The position numbers and the translations under genes are program-made. Shown piece by piece: positions 25,854 to 35,665 of a stretch of 64,000 nucleotides of DNA; position 1 is the stretch's first letter, and the number at the start of each line of letters is the position of its first letter. Under the pieces are notes generated by a model. That model was not told the DNA's origin, ran no database searches, and saw nothing but the letters and a program-made list of their open reading frames with translations. Source of the DNA: Leclercia adecarboxylata (GTDB lineage Bacteria; Pseudomonadota; Gammaproteobacteria; Enterobacterales; Enterobacteriaceae); assembly GCF_006874705.1 (NCBI RefSeq), contig NZ_CP035382.1, forward strand, positions 2,356,001 through 2,420,000, in the 5' to 3' direction.

Positions 25854-27137
25854 TTAACCCTGCTTCGCCTCGTCAAAACATTCAGCGATAATCGCCAAAC
25901 CCTGCTGAAGCTGCGCCTCTTCCACGGTCAGCGGCACCAGGATGCGCAGCACGTTATGGTACGGGCCGCAGGAGAGCAGGATCAGCCCTTTATCCCGCGC
26001 CCGGGCCACAATCTGCGCCGTCAGGGCGGCGTTCGGCTTATGGTGGTCGCCCTCTTCAAACAGCTCGATGGCGATCATCGCCCCCAGGCCGCGAACGTCG
26101 CCGATCTCAGGGTGTTTTTCAGCGATAGCCAGCAGGCCTTCGCGCAGGGTGTTACCCAGCTTGTTGGCTTTGCCCAGCAGATCGTCCTGCTCGAAGACCT
26201 TGATTACCGCCAGCGCGGCGGCGCAGGCGATCGGGCTCCCGGCGTAGGTGCCGCCCAGCCCGCCCGGGGCGATGGCGTCCATCACCTCGGCGCGTCCGGT
26301 AACGCCCGCCAGCGGGAAGCCGCCGGCAATGGATTTGGCAAAGGTGGTGATATCCGCCGCCACGCCCATCTGCTCCATGGCGAAGAAGGTGCCGGTGCGG
26401 CCCGCGCCGCTCTGCACTTCATCGGCGATGAGCATGATGCCGTGCTCGTCGCACAGGTCGCGCAGGCGCTGCATAAAGGCAGGGGAGGTGGCATAGAAGC
26501 CGCCTTCACCCTGCACGGGCTCGATCACGATGGCGGCGATATCTTCCGGGGCGGCATCGTTCTTGAAGATGCGGTGGATGCTGGCGATGGCGTCATCATC
26601 GCTGATGCCGTGCAGGGCGCAGGGATAAAGCGCGCGATAGACGTGGCCCGGCATCAGCCCCATGCCCGCTGAGTAAGGGTTCACTTTCCCGGTGAGCGAC
26701 AGGGTGTAGTGGGTGCGGCCATGATAGGCCCCGGTAAAGGCGATGGTGCCGTTGCGCTTTGTCGCCGCGCGGGCAATCTTCACCGCGTTCTCGACCGCTT
26801 CGGAGCCGGTGGTCACCAGCAGGGTCTTTTTCGGGAAATCCCCCGGCACTTTCTGGTTCAGGGTTTCGCAAAGCTCCAGATAGGGTTCATAGGCCAGCAC
26901 CTGGAAGCAGGTGTGCGACAGCTTTTTCAGCTGCGCTTCCACGGCGCTGACCACCTCCGGGTGCAGATGCCCGGTGTTCAGCACCGCAATCCCCCCGGCG
27001 AAATCAAGATACTCCCGGCCTTCGACGTCCCACACCCGGCAGTTCTCGGCCCGGGCGGCAAAAATTGGGTGGATCTGACCCACGCCACGGGGAATGGCAT
27101 TGCTGCGACGCTGCATTAATTCTTTATTGCTGCTCAT
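25854..27137 (-). CDS. gabT: 4-aminobutyrate aminotransferase
   Basis: 427 residues, near-identical to E. coli GabT. It moves the amino group of GABA to 2-oxoglutarate, giving succinate semialdehyde and glutamate; it also acts on 5-aminovalerate, giving glutarate semialdehyde. PLP contacts are TTGSEAVENAVK, ADEVQSGAGRTG and the Schiff-base lysine in TTFAKSIAGG; GGTYAGSPIACA is also intact. Its ATG is 17 bases after gabD. GabT feeds GabD, next in the operon. Confidence 0.96.
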   Translation of the reverse strand: MSSNKELMQRRSNAIPRGVGQIHPIFAARAENCRVWDVEGREYLDFAGGIAVLNTGHLHPEVVSAVEAQLKKLSHTCFQVLAYEPYLELCETLNQKVPGDFPKKTLLVTTGSEAVENAVKIARAATKRNGTIAFTGAYHGRTHYTLSLTGKVNPYSAGMGLMPGHVYRALYPCALHGISDDDAIASIHRIFKNDAAPEDIAAIVIEPVQGEGGFYATSPAFMQRLRDLCDEHGIMLIADEVQSGAGRTGTFFAMEQMGVAADITTFAKSIAGGFPLAGVTGRAEVMDAIAPGGLGGTYAGSPIACAAALAVIKVFEQDDLLGKANKLGNTLREGLLAIAEKHPEIGDVRGLGAMIAIELFEEGDHHKPNAALTAQIVARARDKGLILLSCGPYHNVLRILVPLTVEEAQLQQGLAIIAECFDEAKQG

Positions 27138-27154
27138 TTAAATCTCCTGAAAGA

Positions 27155-28603
27155 TTAAAGGCCGATGCACATATATTTGATTTCTAAGTAATCTTCGATG
27201 CCGTATTTGGAACCTTCCCGACCCAGGCCGGAGGCTTTAATGCCGCCGAACGGGGCAACTTCGTTGGAGATAATACCGGTGTTGATCCCGACGATGCCGT
27301 ACTCCAGCGCCTCGCCGACGCGGAACACGCGGCTCAAATCACGGGCATAGAAGTAGGCGGCGAGGCCGAATTCGGTGTCGTTAGCCATATGGATAACATC
27401 GGCATCATCTTTAAAGCGGAACAGCGGCGCCAGCGGGCCGAAGGTCTCCTCTTTTGCCACTCTGGCATCACCGGGTACATCTACCAGAATAGTCGGTTGG
27501 AAGAAGTTGCCGCCGAGTTTATGCTGCGATCCGCCGGTAATAATCCGCGCGCCTTTCTCCACCGCGTCGGCAATGTGTTCTTCGACCTTATCCACCGCCT
27601 TGCTGTCGATCAGCGGCCCGATGGTCACGCCCTGGGTCAGGCCGTCGCCGATCTGCATCTTCTCCACCGCCTGCTGGAGTTTTTCGGCAAAGCGATCGTA
27701 GACGCCGTCCTGCACGTACAGGCGGTTGGCGCAGACGCAGGTCTGCCCGGCGTTGCGGAACTTCGAGGCCAGCGCCCCTTCCACGGCCTTATCGAGGTCG
27801 GCATCGTCAAAGACAATAAAGGGCGCGTTGCCCCCCAGCTCCAGCGAGACCTTTTTGATGTCCTTCGCGCACTGGGCCATCAGCTGGCGGCCTATCCCGG
27901 TCGAGCCGGTAAAGGAGAGCTTGCGCACCAGCGGGTTGCCGGTCAGCTCGTTGCCGATATCGGACGCCGAACCGGTCACCACGTTAAACACCCCTGCCGG
28001 GATCCCGGCGCGTTGCGCCAGTTCGGCCAGCGCCAGCGCGGAGTAGGGGGTCTGGCTGGCGGGTTTGAGGACCATGGTGCAGCCTGCCGCCAGGGCCGGA
28101 CCGGCCTTGCGGGTGATCATCGCCGCCGGGAAGTTCCACGGGGTGATGGCGGCGGTCACGCCAATCGGCTGTTTAATCACGATCAACCGCTTGTCCGCCT
28201 GATGGCCCGGAATGGTATCCCCGTAGACGCGTTTCCCCTCTTCGGCGAACCACTCTATAAAGGAGGCGGCATAGCTAATCTCGCCTTTCGCTTCCGCCAG
28301 GGGTTTGCCCTGCTCGAGGGTCATCAGCCGGGCCAGATCGTCCTGGTTCGCCATCATCAAATCGAACCAGCGGCGCAGGATGTTGGCGCGCTCTTTGGCG
28401 GTGAGGGCTCGCCAGGCGGGCAGGGCGCGGTTCGCCGCCTCAATCGCCTCGCGGGTCTCGTCGGCACCCATTTTCGGCACGCTGCCCAGAGTCTGGCCGT
28501 TCGCCGGGTTGGTCACGGCGAGGGTCTCACCACTGTGGGCGTCGCACCACTCTCCTTCTATATAAGCCTGCTGGCGGAATAAGCTGGGATCGTTGAGTTG
28601 CAT
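27155..28603 (-). CDS. gabD: Succinate-semialdehyde dehydrogenase (NADP+)
   Basis: 482 residues, close to E. coli GabD. It oxidises succinate semialdehyde to succinate and glutarate semialdehyde to glutarate with NADP+. The cofactor loop FTGSTGIGRQL, catalytic Glu in LELGGNAPFIV and catalytic Cys in NAGQTCVCANR are intact; the C-terminus EIKYMCIGL matches. It follows lhgO by 21 bases and precedes gabT, so glaH-lhgO-gabD-gabT is one transcript. Confidence 0.96.
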   Translation of the reverse strand: MQLNDPSLFRQQAYIEGEWCDAHSGETLAVTNPANGQTLGSVPKMGADETREAIEAANRALPAWRALTAKERANILRRWFDLMMANQDDLARLMTLEQGKPLAEAKGEISYAASFIEWFAEEGKRVYGDTIPGHQADKRLIVIKQPIGVTAAITPWNFPAAMITRKAGPALAAGCTMVLKPASQTPYSALALAELAQRAGIPAGVFNVVTGSASDIGNELTGNPLVRKLSFTGSTGIGRQLMAQCAKDIKKVSLELGGNAPFIVFDDADLDKAVEGALASKFRNAGQTCVCANRLYVQDGVYDRFAEKLQQAVEKMQIGDGLTQGVTIGPLIDSKAVDKVEEHIADAVEKGARIITGGSQHKLGGNFFQPTILVDVPGDARVAKEETFGPLAPLFRFKDDADVIHMANDTEFGLAAYFYARDLSRVFRVGEALEYGIVGINTGIISNEVAPFGGIKASGLGREGSKYGIEDYLEIKYMCIGL

Positions 28604-28624
28604 GATGGCTTCCTGTCTGAATGA

Positions 28625-29893
28625 TTAACGGGTAAACGCGGCATGTAAGGTCTCCACACTACCGGCAGCCCGCAGTGAACGCCCGGGGTTGTGCTGGCTG
28701 GCGAGCAGGGTCTGAACCTTGCTCACAATATGCGCCCCGATGGGGATCGCCGAGGTCGCCGCCGGGGAGGGGGCATTACAGGTATGGATGGTGCGTGGCG
28801 TGGTGACAAATAAAAAGTCGTCGATCAGCTTACCTTCTGGCGAAACTGCCTGCGCCCTCACACCCGCGGGCCAGGGGTGCAGATCTTTCACCGTCAGCCC
28901 CGGGCAGTACTTCTGCACCAGCTTCAGATAGCCGCTTTTGCACAGGGAGTTTTTCATCTCGCCCAGGCCCGAGCGCAGGTTGTTCTGCAGTACCCGGCGG
29001 ATGCCCGTCGAGCCAATAATTTCCAGCATATCGGACAGGGAGAAATCGCCCTTGCGGTAGCCCTCGCGCTTGAAGGCCAGCACCGCGTTTGGCCCCACCG
29101 TCACGCTGCCGTCGATCATCCGGGTGAGATGCACGCCGAGAAACGGCATCGCGGGGTCGGGGATCGGGTAGATAAGGTGGTTGACGATCTGATTGTGCTC
29201 CGGCGCGAGGCGGAAATACTCCCCGCGGAACGGGCAGATAATAAACCCGGGATCGATGCCGAGCATTTTCACCAGCCGGTCGGCCATTAGCCCGGAGCAG
29301 CTGATTAAGGTGGAGGCTTCATACTCGCGTCCGTCGTGGGTGTGGATCACCACCCGGTCGGCATGCTCTTTCAGGGCGCTGACCTCGGCGCGATAAATCA
29401 CCTCTCCGCCCTTCGTCTGAAAGCGTTTCGCCATCGCCGCCGCCACCTCGCGATAGCTGACGATCCCGCTGGAGGAGACAAAAATCCCGCCCAGCCCGGT
29501 GATGTTGGGCTCGCGCTCGCGCAGTTCGGCGGCGCTGAGCCATTCGCGCTCGATGCCGTTGGCGGCGGTGCGGTCCCACAGGGCCCGCATGCGCTCCATC
29601 TCCAGCGGAGAAGTGGCTACCAGCATCTTGCCGCAGGTGTCGTAGCGGATGTTGTGTTGATCGCAGAAGGCTTTGGTCGCCCGGTTGCCCGCCAGGCAGA
29701 ACTGCGCCTTCAGGCTGCCGGGGGTGTAGTAGACCCCGGCGTGGATCACCCCGCTGTTGTGCCCGGTCTGGTGGCAGGCGGGGCCCGCCTCCTTCTCCAG
29801 CAGGGCGATGCGGGCGTCCGGGTAGAGTTCAATCAGCTGCATGGCGGTCGACATGCCGATAATGCCGCCGCCGATAATCACGAAGTCATACAT
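28625..29893 (-). CDS. lhgO: L-2-hydroxyglutarate dehydrogenase
   Basis: 422-residue DAO-family FAD enzyme close to E. coli LhgO (YgaF). It oxidises L-2-hydroxyglutarate, the product of GlaH, to 2-oxoglutarate and passes electrons to the membrane quinone pool. The N-terminal FAD site is IIGGGIIGMSTAMQL; CHQTGHNSGVIHAGVYYTPG and VGPNAVLAFKREGY are family blocks. It starts 11 bases after the glaH stop. The C-terminus is a little longer than I remember for E. coli (SLRAAGSVETLHAAFTR). Confidence 0.94.
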   Translation of the reverse strand: MYDFVIIGGGIIGMSTAMQLIELYPDARIALLEKEAGPACHQTGHNSGVIHAGVYYTPGSLKAQFCLAGNRATKAFCDQHNIRYDTCGKMLVATSPLEMERMRALWDRTAANGIEREWLSAAELREREPNITGLGGIFVSSSGIVSYREVAAAMAKRFQTKGGEVIYRAEVSALKEHADRVVIHTHDGREYEASTLISCSGLMADRLVKMLGIDPGFIICPFRGEYFRLAPEHNQIVNHLIYPIPDPAMPFLGVHLTRMIDGSVTVGPNAVLAFKREGYRKGDFSLSDMLEIIGSTGIRRVLQNNLRSGLGEMKNSLCKSGYLKLVQKYCPGLTVKDLHPWPAGVRAQAVSPEGKLIDDFLFVTTPRTIHTCNAPSPAATSAIPIGAHIVSKVQTLLASQHNPGRSLRAAGSVETLHAAFTR

Positions 29894-29904
29894 CCGCTCA
29901 ATTC

Positions 29905-30882
29905 CTACTGATGAGTCTGATAGTGGCTGGTGGCGTAGCTGATATACCCGCGCTGGCGCATCAGCTCCCGGCGCAGATCCGGGTGCGGGGTGAAGCGATC
30001 CCGGCCGTGCAGCCAGAACATATTGTTAATCAGCAGGAACTTACCCACCGGTACCGGAATGGAGACGATGTTTTTGCTGCCCTCCAGCGCGTCAGAAAGT
30101 TCGCTCAGCCAGACGCCCTCTTCAAAATCTTTCGGCTGGACGAACTGGTCGATATAGCGCATCACCGGGCGGCCCTGCTGGTCGACGTCAAACACCGGGT
30201 GGAACACATCTGCGGCCACGTTTTTGCTCGGCGGCGCGGTCCAGCGCAGCGGGCGACGGGCCAGCGGATGGCTGAAGAAGGTATCCAGCGACTCCCAGTC
30301 GTCGAGGTGCAGCAGCAGGGAGTTGCCGCCCTGCATGTTCTGCTCGTCGATCTTCATCATCAGCACATAGTCGGTCACTTCGTCGACGAAGGTGCCGTCG
30401 TTGTGCAGCTCCAGCACGCGGTGCGGCTGGCGGAGATAGCTGTCGGAATTATCGACGTTTTTTACCGTAAAGCGGGCGTAGTACTGGCCGCTCATGGCGT
30501 CGTAATTGGAGCGACCGATCAGGTGCGCGACCGCGGTGGCGATCTTCACCATCTCGTCGGCCTGAGTGACGTTATCCACCCCCTCGGCGGAAATCAGCAG
30601 CGCGCCCTGGTCACGGCTGAGCAGGGTGTTCAGCAGCAGGGGCTGGAGCTGGTTGCCGCACAGGTCATCGAGGATCTTCGCCACCCGAAAGCGCAGGAAC
30701 GATTTGTACTCCAGGGCCTGAATGGGCCACTGCTCCACCTCCCGCAGGAACTGCTGCGTGACCTCCGCTGAGAACGTCAGCTCCAGCAAGCGCGGAGACT
30801 GCACGGATGTGGTGATGCTGAAACCGGTGATGGTCCGGGACAACGCCTCGTCGGGCTGTTTTACGGCGGTAAGTGCATTCAT
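29905..30882 (-). CDS. glaH: Glutarate 2-hydroxylase (CsiD)
   Basis: 325 residues from the ATG at 30882 ([13 protein letters not shown]), matching E. coli CsiD (MNALTAV); the frame is open upstream but not supported. Fe(II)/2-oxoglutarate dioxygenase that hydroxylates glutarate to L-2-hydroxyglutarate. The metal ligands are H160 and D162 (ELHNDGT) and the distal His in [11 protein letters not shown]; the Arg for 2-oxoglutarate is in [10 protein letters not shown]. First gene of the operon. E. coli csiD needs sigma-S and CRP; a partial CRP site lies upstream. Confidence 0.95.
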   Translation of the reverse strand: MNALTAVKQPDEALSRTITGFSITTSVQSPRLLELTFSAEVTQQFLREVEQWPIQALEYKSFLRFRVAKILDDLCGNQLQPLLLNTLLSRDQGALLISAEGVDNVTQADEMVKIATAVAHLIGRSNYDAMSGQYYARFTVKNVDNSDSYLRQPHRVLELHNDGTFVDEVTDYVLMMKIDEQNMQGGNSLLLHLDDWESLDTFFSHPLARRPLRWTAPPSKNVAADVFHPVFDVDQQGRPVMRYIDQFVQPKDFEEGVWLSELSDALEGSKNIVSIPVPVGKFLLINNMFWLHGRDRFTPHPDLRRELMRQRGYISYATSHYQTHQ

Positions 30883-31235
30883 CAGAATCAATCCTCTCAG
30901 AAAGTATTCAGGAGACAGGGCAGTGCATTTCGTAGCCATAAATTAAAAATATCTACGTTTTGACGAAATGGGCCTGTTCAGTGCTGATTGTTTGAATTTT
31001 GTGATGAAGGCGTAAAAAACAGGGGAAATGGCCGGGAAAAGAGGGGCTCAGGTCGCGATCTCGCAGACCTGACGTGATGCGGCTCACGGAAAATGCCGGT
31101 TATCCTTAACAAAAACGTGACATATCCATACAAATATTAACAAATCGCGAGGGCAACGCTGTACGGCCTTGAGGCGCTCTTCTATACCTTGATTCGTGTT
31201 ACCTGCGACTCAACCCCATCACAGAGAATAAACGT
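30883..31235. promoter_or_regulatory. Divergent control region glaH / APC permease
   Basis: 353 bp. A half-conserved CRP site is at 31000-31015 (TGTGA-N6-CGTAA), 118 bases before the glaH ATG. E. coli csiD has CRP centred at -68.5; that spacing would put the transcript start near 30940, which fits. GlaR operators are expected but I cannot pick them out. The permease promoter must be at the right. No gene is present. Confidence 0.5.
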
Positions 31236-32717
31236 ATGGAACAGACTTCTGGCAAGAAAAGTGAAGCAATTCATAGCGATAATACACAGCAATTTCACCG
31301 CTCCATCGGCCTTATCTCTAACTTCTCGCTCGGGTTCACCTACCTCTCGCCGCTGACGGCGGTCTACTCCCTGTTTGCGCTGGCTGTGACGCTGGCGGGG
31401 CCGCCGGCCATCTGGTGGATCCCGATTGTGGCCTGCGGACAGCTGCTGGTGGCGCTGGTGTTTGGCGAAGTGGCGTCGCAGTATCCGATTACCGGCGGTC
31501 TCTATCCCTGGGCGCGTCGCCTGTGGGGCCGGAAATATGCGTGGATCGCCGCCTGGATCTACCTCTGGGCGCTGGTGGTGACCATCACCTCGGTGGCGGA
31601 ATATACCGCCACCTTCGTCGGATCGCTGTTCGGCTTTGAAACTTCGGCCGGCAACATGCTGATCACCTCGGTGGTGCTGCTGCTGATGATGATGGCCATC
31701 AACATGTCGGGGACCAAAAACCTCGCCCGGGTCGCCCGGATTGGCTTCTGGTGTGAAATTGTCAGCGTGATTGCGCTGGGGATTTATCTGCTGCTGTTCC
31801 ATCGCGCGCAGCCCTTCTCGGTAGTCTTCGACTCGATGGGGGTGATCGCCAAAGACGGCAGCTACCAGCCGGCATTTATGGCGGCGGCGCTGATCGGCCT
31901 GTTTATGTTCTTCGGCTTTGAAGCCTGCGGCAACGTGGCGGAAGAGGTGAAAAACCCGAGCAAAAAGATCCCGATTGCGATGATCCTCAGCATCGTGTTT
32001 GGCGCCCTCTCGGCGATGGTCTCGATCCTCGGCTACCTGCTGGCCTCCCCGAACCTGATGAATATCGTTAACGGCCAAATTGCCGATCCGATCCCGGCGA
32101 TCCTCAACGAAGCCCTCGGCGAGACTGGCGCCACGGTGTTTATCATCATCGCGGTGATCGCCATGCTGTCGTGCATTCTCTCCCTGCAGGCCGCCTTAAG
32201 CCGCCTGATCTTCTCCTTCTCCCGCGATCAGATGCTGCCGGGTAGCACCTGGATGTCGAAGCTGTCGAAAAACAGCGTCCCGGATAACGCGATGATCGTC
32301 AGCTGCCTGCTGCCGGTGCTGATCTGCGTGTGGGTCTACTTCCAGCCGGATAACCTGGCGCGCATCACCGCCTTTGCGGTTATCGGCATCTACATCTCCT
32401 TCCAGATGGTGGTCCTGGCGGCGCTGCGTCAGCGTCTGAAGGGCTGGAAACCGGCCGGGGAGTGGAGCGTCGGCGGCTGGGGCATGCTGGTCAATATCCT
32501 GGCGCTGGCCTACGGCCTGTGCGGGATCTGGCTGCTGGCGCAACCGGCCGAGAGCGCGAGCTTTATCGACCGCTGGACGGTGCTGGTGGGGCTGGCGGTG
32601 GTGGTGATCTCCGGTCTGATTTACATGGCGCTGGCCCGTCCGTTCGGGCGTTCAAACGCGCCGGAAAATGACGCGATTGAGCATGCAAAACGGCTTAACG
32701 CAGGACAACCTCTGTAA
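31236..32717 (+). CDS. APC-superfamily amino acid/polyamine permease
   Basis: 493 residues with about 12 hydrophobic segments, of the amino acid/choline transporter (ACT) type: [40 protein letters not shown] and [20 protein letters not shown] are family blocks. The family includes GABA permeases. Its place, divergent from glaH and 32 bases before patD, suggests import of GABA, putrescine or a related amine, possibly in place of GabP, which is missing from the operon. Substrate is inferred from context only. Confidence 0.85.
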   Translation: MEQTSGKKSEAIHSDNTQQFHRSIGLISNFSLGFTYLSPLTAVYSLFALAVTLAGPPAIWWIPIVACGQLLVALVFGEVASQYPITGGLYPWARRLWGRKYAWIAAWIYLWALVVTITSVAEYTATFVGSLFGFETSAGNMLITSVVLLLMMMAINMSGTKNLARVARIGFWCEIVSVIALGIYLLLFHRAQPFSVVFDSMGVIAKDGSYQPAFMAAALIGLFMFFGFEACGNVAEEVKNPSKKIPIAMILSIVFGALSAMVSILGYLLASPNLMNIVNGQIADPIPAILNEALGETGATVFIIIAVIAMLSCILSLQAALSRLIFSFSRDQMLPGSTWMSKLSKNSVPDNAMIVSCLLPVLICVWVYFQPDNLARITAFAVIGIYISFQMVVLAALRQRLKGWKPAGEWSVGGWGMLVNILALAYGLCGIWLLAQPAESASFIDRWTVLVGLAVVVISGLIYMALARPFGRSNAPENDAIEHAKRLNAGQPL

Positions 32718-32749
32718 TTTCCCGGAACATAAAAACAATGGAGTCGGTT

Positions 32750-34174
32750 ATGCAAGACAACTTATTGATCAATGGCGAACTGATTGCGGGTTCAGGTGAG
32801 AAGCAGCCCGTCTACAACCCGGCCACCGGCGAGGTGCTGCTCGAGATTGCCGAGGCCAGCCCGGAGCAGGTGGACGCCGCGGTGCAGGCCGCCGATCGCG
32901 CCTTCCGCCAGTGGGGCCAGACCACGCCGAAAGCGCGCGCGGAGTGCCTGCTGAAGCTGGCGGATGTGATTGAGCAGAACGCTGACACCTTCGCCCGACT
33001 GGAGTCGCTGAACTGCGGCAAACCGCTGCACTGCGTGCTGAACGACGAGATCCCGGCCATTGTCGATGTGTTCCGCTTCTTTGCGGGTGCCACCCGCTGC
33101 CTGAACGGCCTCGCCGCCGGGGAGTACATGGAAGGGCACACCTCAATGATCCGCCGCGATCCGGTGGGCGTGGTGGCCTCCATCGCCCCCTGGAACTACC
33201 CGCTGATGATGGCGGCGTGGAAGCTGGGCCCGGCGCTGGCGGCCGGGAACTGCGTGGTGCTTAAGCCGTCGGAGATCACCCCGCTGACCGCCCTGAAGCT
33301 GGCCGAGCTGGCAAAAGATATCTTCCCGGCCGGGGTGATTAACGTCCTGTTTGGCCGGGGTAAAACCGTGGGCGACCCGCTGACCGGCCACGACAAGGTG
33401 CGGATGGTCTCCCTGACCGGCTCCATCGCCACCGGGGAGCACATTATTTCCCATACCGCGCCGACGATTAAGCGCACCCATATGGAGCTGGGCGGCAAAG
33501 CGCCGGTGATTGTCTTTAACGACGCCGATATCGACGCGGTGGTCGAAGGCGTGCGCACCTTTGGGTTCTACAACGCCGGGCAGGACTGCACCGCGGCCTG
33601 TCGTATCTATGCCCAGAAAGCGGTCTATAACACGCTGGTGGAAAAGCTGGGCGTCGCCGTCGCCAGCCTGAAAATGGGTGCCCCGGAAGATGAGATCACC
33701 GAGCTCGGGCCGGTCAGCTCCGCCGCCCATCTGGCCCGAGTCAGCGAGGCGGTGGAACGCGCCAAAGCCCTGCCGCACATCCACGTGGTGACCGGCGGAA
33801 ACGTGGCGGGCGGCGGCGGATATTACTATCAGCCAACCCTGCTGGCCGGGGCAAAGCAGGAGGACGAGATCATCCAGCGCGAGGTCTTCGGACCGGTGGT
33901 GAGCGTCAGCATGTTCGACGACGAAGAGCAGGTGCTGGAGTGGGCCAACGACTCGCAGTACGGCCTGGCCTCGTCGGTCTGGACCCGTGACGTGGGCCGT
34001 GCGCACCGCATGAGCGCCCGCTTACAGTATGGCTGCACCTGGGTGAACACTCACTTTATGCTGGTGAGCGAGATGCCGCACGGCGGGCAGAAGCTGTCCG
34101 GTTACGGCAAGGATATGTCGATGTACGGCCTGGAGGATTACACCGTGGTACGGCATGTGATGGTGAAGCACTGA
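32750..34174 (+). CDS. patD: Gamma-aminobutyraldehyde dehydrogenase
   Basis: 474 residues, near-identical to E. coli PatD (YdcW), starting [14 protein letters not shown] against MQHKLLINGELVSG. It oxidises 4-aminobutanal, made from putrescine, to GABA with NAD+. Catalytic Glu in [12 protein letters not shown] and Cys in [11 protein letters not shown] are present, as is the end [17 protein letters not shown]. The ATG at 32750 has GGAG six bases upstream; an upstream ATG at 32738 is unlikely. Its GABA product is the substrate of GabT in the divergent operon. In E. coli patD lies far away, after ydcSTUV. Confidence 0.95.
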   Translation: MQDNLLINGELIAGSGEKQPVYNPATGEVLLEIAEASPEQVDAAVQAADRAFRQWGQTTPKARAECLLKLADVIEQNADTFARLESLNCGKPLHCVLNDEIPAIVDVFRFFAGATRCLNGLAAGEYMEGHTSMIRRDPVGVVASIAPWNYPLMMAAWKLGPALAAGNCVVLKPSEITPLTALKLAELAKDIFPAGVINVLFGRGKTVGDPLTGHDKVRMVSLTGSIATGEHIISHTAPTIKRTHMELGGKAPVIVFNDADIDAVVEGVRTFGFYNAGQDCTAACRIYAQKAVYNTLVEKLGVAVASLKMGAPEDEITELGPVSSAAHLARVSEAVERAKALPHIHVVTGGNVAGGGGYYYQPTLLAGAKQEDEIIQREVFGPVVSVSMFDDEEQVLEWANDSQYGLASSVWTRDVGRAHRMSARLQYGCTWVNTHFMLVSEMPHGGQKLSGYGKDMSMYGLEDYTVVRHVMVKH

Positions 34175-34185
34175 TTTTATTACGC

Positions 34186-34213
34186 GGCGGCAATATCCTG
34201 TGATGTTGCCGCC
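34186..34213 (+). terminator. Hairpin after patD
   Basis: GGCGGCAA and TTGCCGCC, a perfect eight-pair stem with a 12-base loop, 11 bases after the patD stop. No T run follows. Confidence 0.55.
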
Positions 34214-34252
34214 GAGACTGTTATATACATTCTATATGGATCATTTTTATCT

Positions 34253-34287
34253 CTCTCTATATACTTTACATATAGTTTTATAGAGAG
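34253..34287 (+). promoter_or_regulatory. Inverted repeat operator of the PemK-like operon
   Basis: Perfect nine-base arms CTCTCTATA (34253-34261) and TATAGAGAG (34279-34287) around an AT-rich centre that could serve as a promoter. It ends seven bases before the first ATG and overlaps its ribosome site, as expected for autorepression by an antitoxin. Confidence 0.55.
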
Positions 34288-34294
34288 GTTAATC

Positions 34295-34579
34295 ATGCCC
34301 ACCCCAACACGTACTGCGCCGAAAAAATTCCTGTTCCAGCTCCGTTCTGTTGATAACGAATTTGGCGTCAGCGAGGAGACCTTTTCCCGACTGATGGCAG
34401 AGCTCTCCCTGAACCAGACCGAGTTGGTCCACAAGGCGTTACGCAACCTCGCGAAAGAGGTACTACCCGCCTACCAACAGGACGATGGCCCACTGACCGA
34501 CGCACAACACGCCGCCGTCAAAAAACTGTCTGGCCTCGACATTTCAGAGGACGATCTGGACTCTCCATTATTTAAATAA
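34295..34579 (+). CDS. Putative antitoxin
   Basis: 94 residues, helical and charged. The first half (KKFLFQLRSVDNEFGVSEET, then SLNQTELVHKALRNLAKEV) has the length and pattern of a small DNA-binding, ribbon-helix-helix-like domain; the second half is acidic (LSGLDISEDDLDSPLF), as in many antitoxin tails. I do not recognise a named family. AGAGG precedes the ATG. It lies 11 bases before a PemK-like gene, and an inverted repeat overlaps its ribosome site, so it is the likely cognate antitoxin. Confidence 0.55.
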   Translation: MPTPTRTAPKKFLFQLRSVDNEFGVSEETFSRLMAELSLNQTELVHKALRNLAKEVLPAYQQDDGPLTDAQHAAVKKLSGLDISEDDLDSPLFK

Positions 34580-34590
34580 GCAGGACGCTT

Positions 34591-34983
34591 ATGATTAATA
34601 ATTACAACCCGTTACCGGCAATCGGTGACATCATCTGGTGCAAGTTTCCTCAACATGAGGATCTGGGCCATCCGGGGCCAAAAGCGTGCCCCGGCCTGAT
34701 TTTGAATGTCTTCCCGGATCTGCATGCCGTGCTGATTGTTTATGGAACCTCCCGGACGGACCACGTTTATCAGGGCGAGTTCGTCATCGACGATCAGCTT
34801 GATACGGCAGGACTAAGCTGGCCGACAAAGTTTGATCTTAACCGGCTGCAAAAATTGCCGTTTAATACGGAGTGGTTCGCGGTTGCGCCGGGCGTGGAGA
34901 TCAATACGCCGTTACCCAAAATGGGGGTGATTCCACCCGTGTTTATTCCTGTGATGCGTGCCGCCTGGGCGAAAAGAGGGTAA
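34591..34983 (+). CDS. PemK/MazF-like toxin
   Basis: 130 residues. The N-terminal IGDIIWCKFPQHEDLGHPGP, then KACPGLILNV, follows the MazF/PemK barrel start (GDIIWxxF...GHxxPxxVLN) and YGTSRTD fits the next strand; LSWPTKFDLNRLQKLPF closes the domain. MazF-type proteins are mRNA interferases. It follows the putative antitoxin by 11 bases with AGGA upstream. RNase activity is a family inference; it could be a non-toxic paralogue. Confidence 0.6.
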   Translation: MINNYNPLPAIGDIIWCKFPQHEDLGHPGPKACPGLILNVFPDLHAVLIVYGTSRTDHVYQGEFVIDDQLDTAGLSWPTKFDLNRLQKLPFNTEWFAVAPGVEINTPLPKMGVIPPVFIPVMRAAWAKRG

Positions 34984-34990
34984 CCGGCAT

Positions 34991-35089
34991 TGCCCGGCGG
35001 CGCTCCGCTTGCACGGGCCTACAGGGAATGCACCGGATTTTAATATCGCAGGCTTTTGTAGGCCGGGTAAGCGCAGCGCCACCCGGCAG
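34991..35089. repeat. Two REP palindromes (BIME)
   Basis: First unit 34991-35022 (TGCCCGGCGGCGCTCCGC and so on to GGGCCTAC) and second 35058-35089 (GTAGGCCGGGTAAGCG and so on to CACCCGGCA), in opposite orientation. Typical enterobacterial REP elements, able to fold in mRNA and bind gyrase or IHF. Confidence 0.85.
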
Positions 35090-35182
35090 CTTGTCGGGCG
35101 AAAATCCTAATAATATCAGGCGATATAGACAACGATAAAACAGAGTACGTACCATCAGGGCACTCATTTATAAGGATATAAA

Positions 35183-35665
35183 TTGTGTGTTCACAATCAG
35201 ATATCAGGGATGGTGTTTATTTTTAGTAGATCCCTCATTGCTATATCCATCACCGCATTAATCCTCTGCGGGCTATTTATCTCCCTCATCGCATCCAACA
35301 TAAACGGGGTGACGGTCTACAAAGAAACCGATCGCTATAACTATTACTCTCTCACGTACCAAGAAATTCAAAACGCGCCAAGAATCTCGCAAAATTATTA
35401 TTTCGAATTTCAACCCGGCGACGGATATGCGCCATCAAATGCCATCATTTTCAAAGATGCCACCGACCCCGAACCGCTTCGTGCTTACCTCATGAAATTA
35501 GGGTATGTCAGAGAGCAACACAGGCTGCGTGGAATGGAAGTGTGGTGTCAGCCGAATAAGGAGGGGAGAGGCCCTCTCTATTTATACGTCGATAAACATG
35601 CTAAAGAAGTGAGGTTAGCAAAAATCCAGGATCAGCCCCCATGCTCCACGCCCTCAACCACCTGA
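35183..35665 (+). CDS. Hypothetical protein with N-terminal membrane segment
   Basis: 160 residues from a TTG start with AAGGA seven bases upstream; the ATG at 35210 lies too close to its AGGG. A hydrophobic segment (about 14-38: [20 protein letters not shown]) is an anchor or uncleaved signal. The rest ([25 protein letters not shown] and [20 protein letters not shown]) is likely periplasmic. I recognise no family. It overlaps the fosA start by 25 bases, so the two may be co-transcribed. Confidence 0.6.
   Translation: MCVHNQISGMVFIFSRSLIAISITALILCGLFISLIASNINGVTVYKETDRYNYYSLTYQEIQNAPRISQNYYFEFQPGDGYAPSNAIIFKDATDPEPLRAYLMKLGYVREQHRLRGMEVWCQPNKEGRGPLYLYVDKHAKEVRLAKIQDQPPCSTPSTT

Noticed and set aside
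27389..28582. 397-codon plus-strand frame opposite gabD
   Set aside because: gabD on the minus strand is unmistakable; the opposite frame has no motif or ribosome site.
31182..32078. 298-codon minus-strand frame opposite the APC permease
   Set aside because: Arg/His/Gln-rich shadow of a membrane protein gene.
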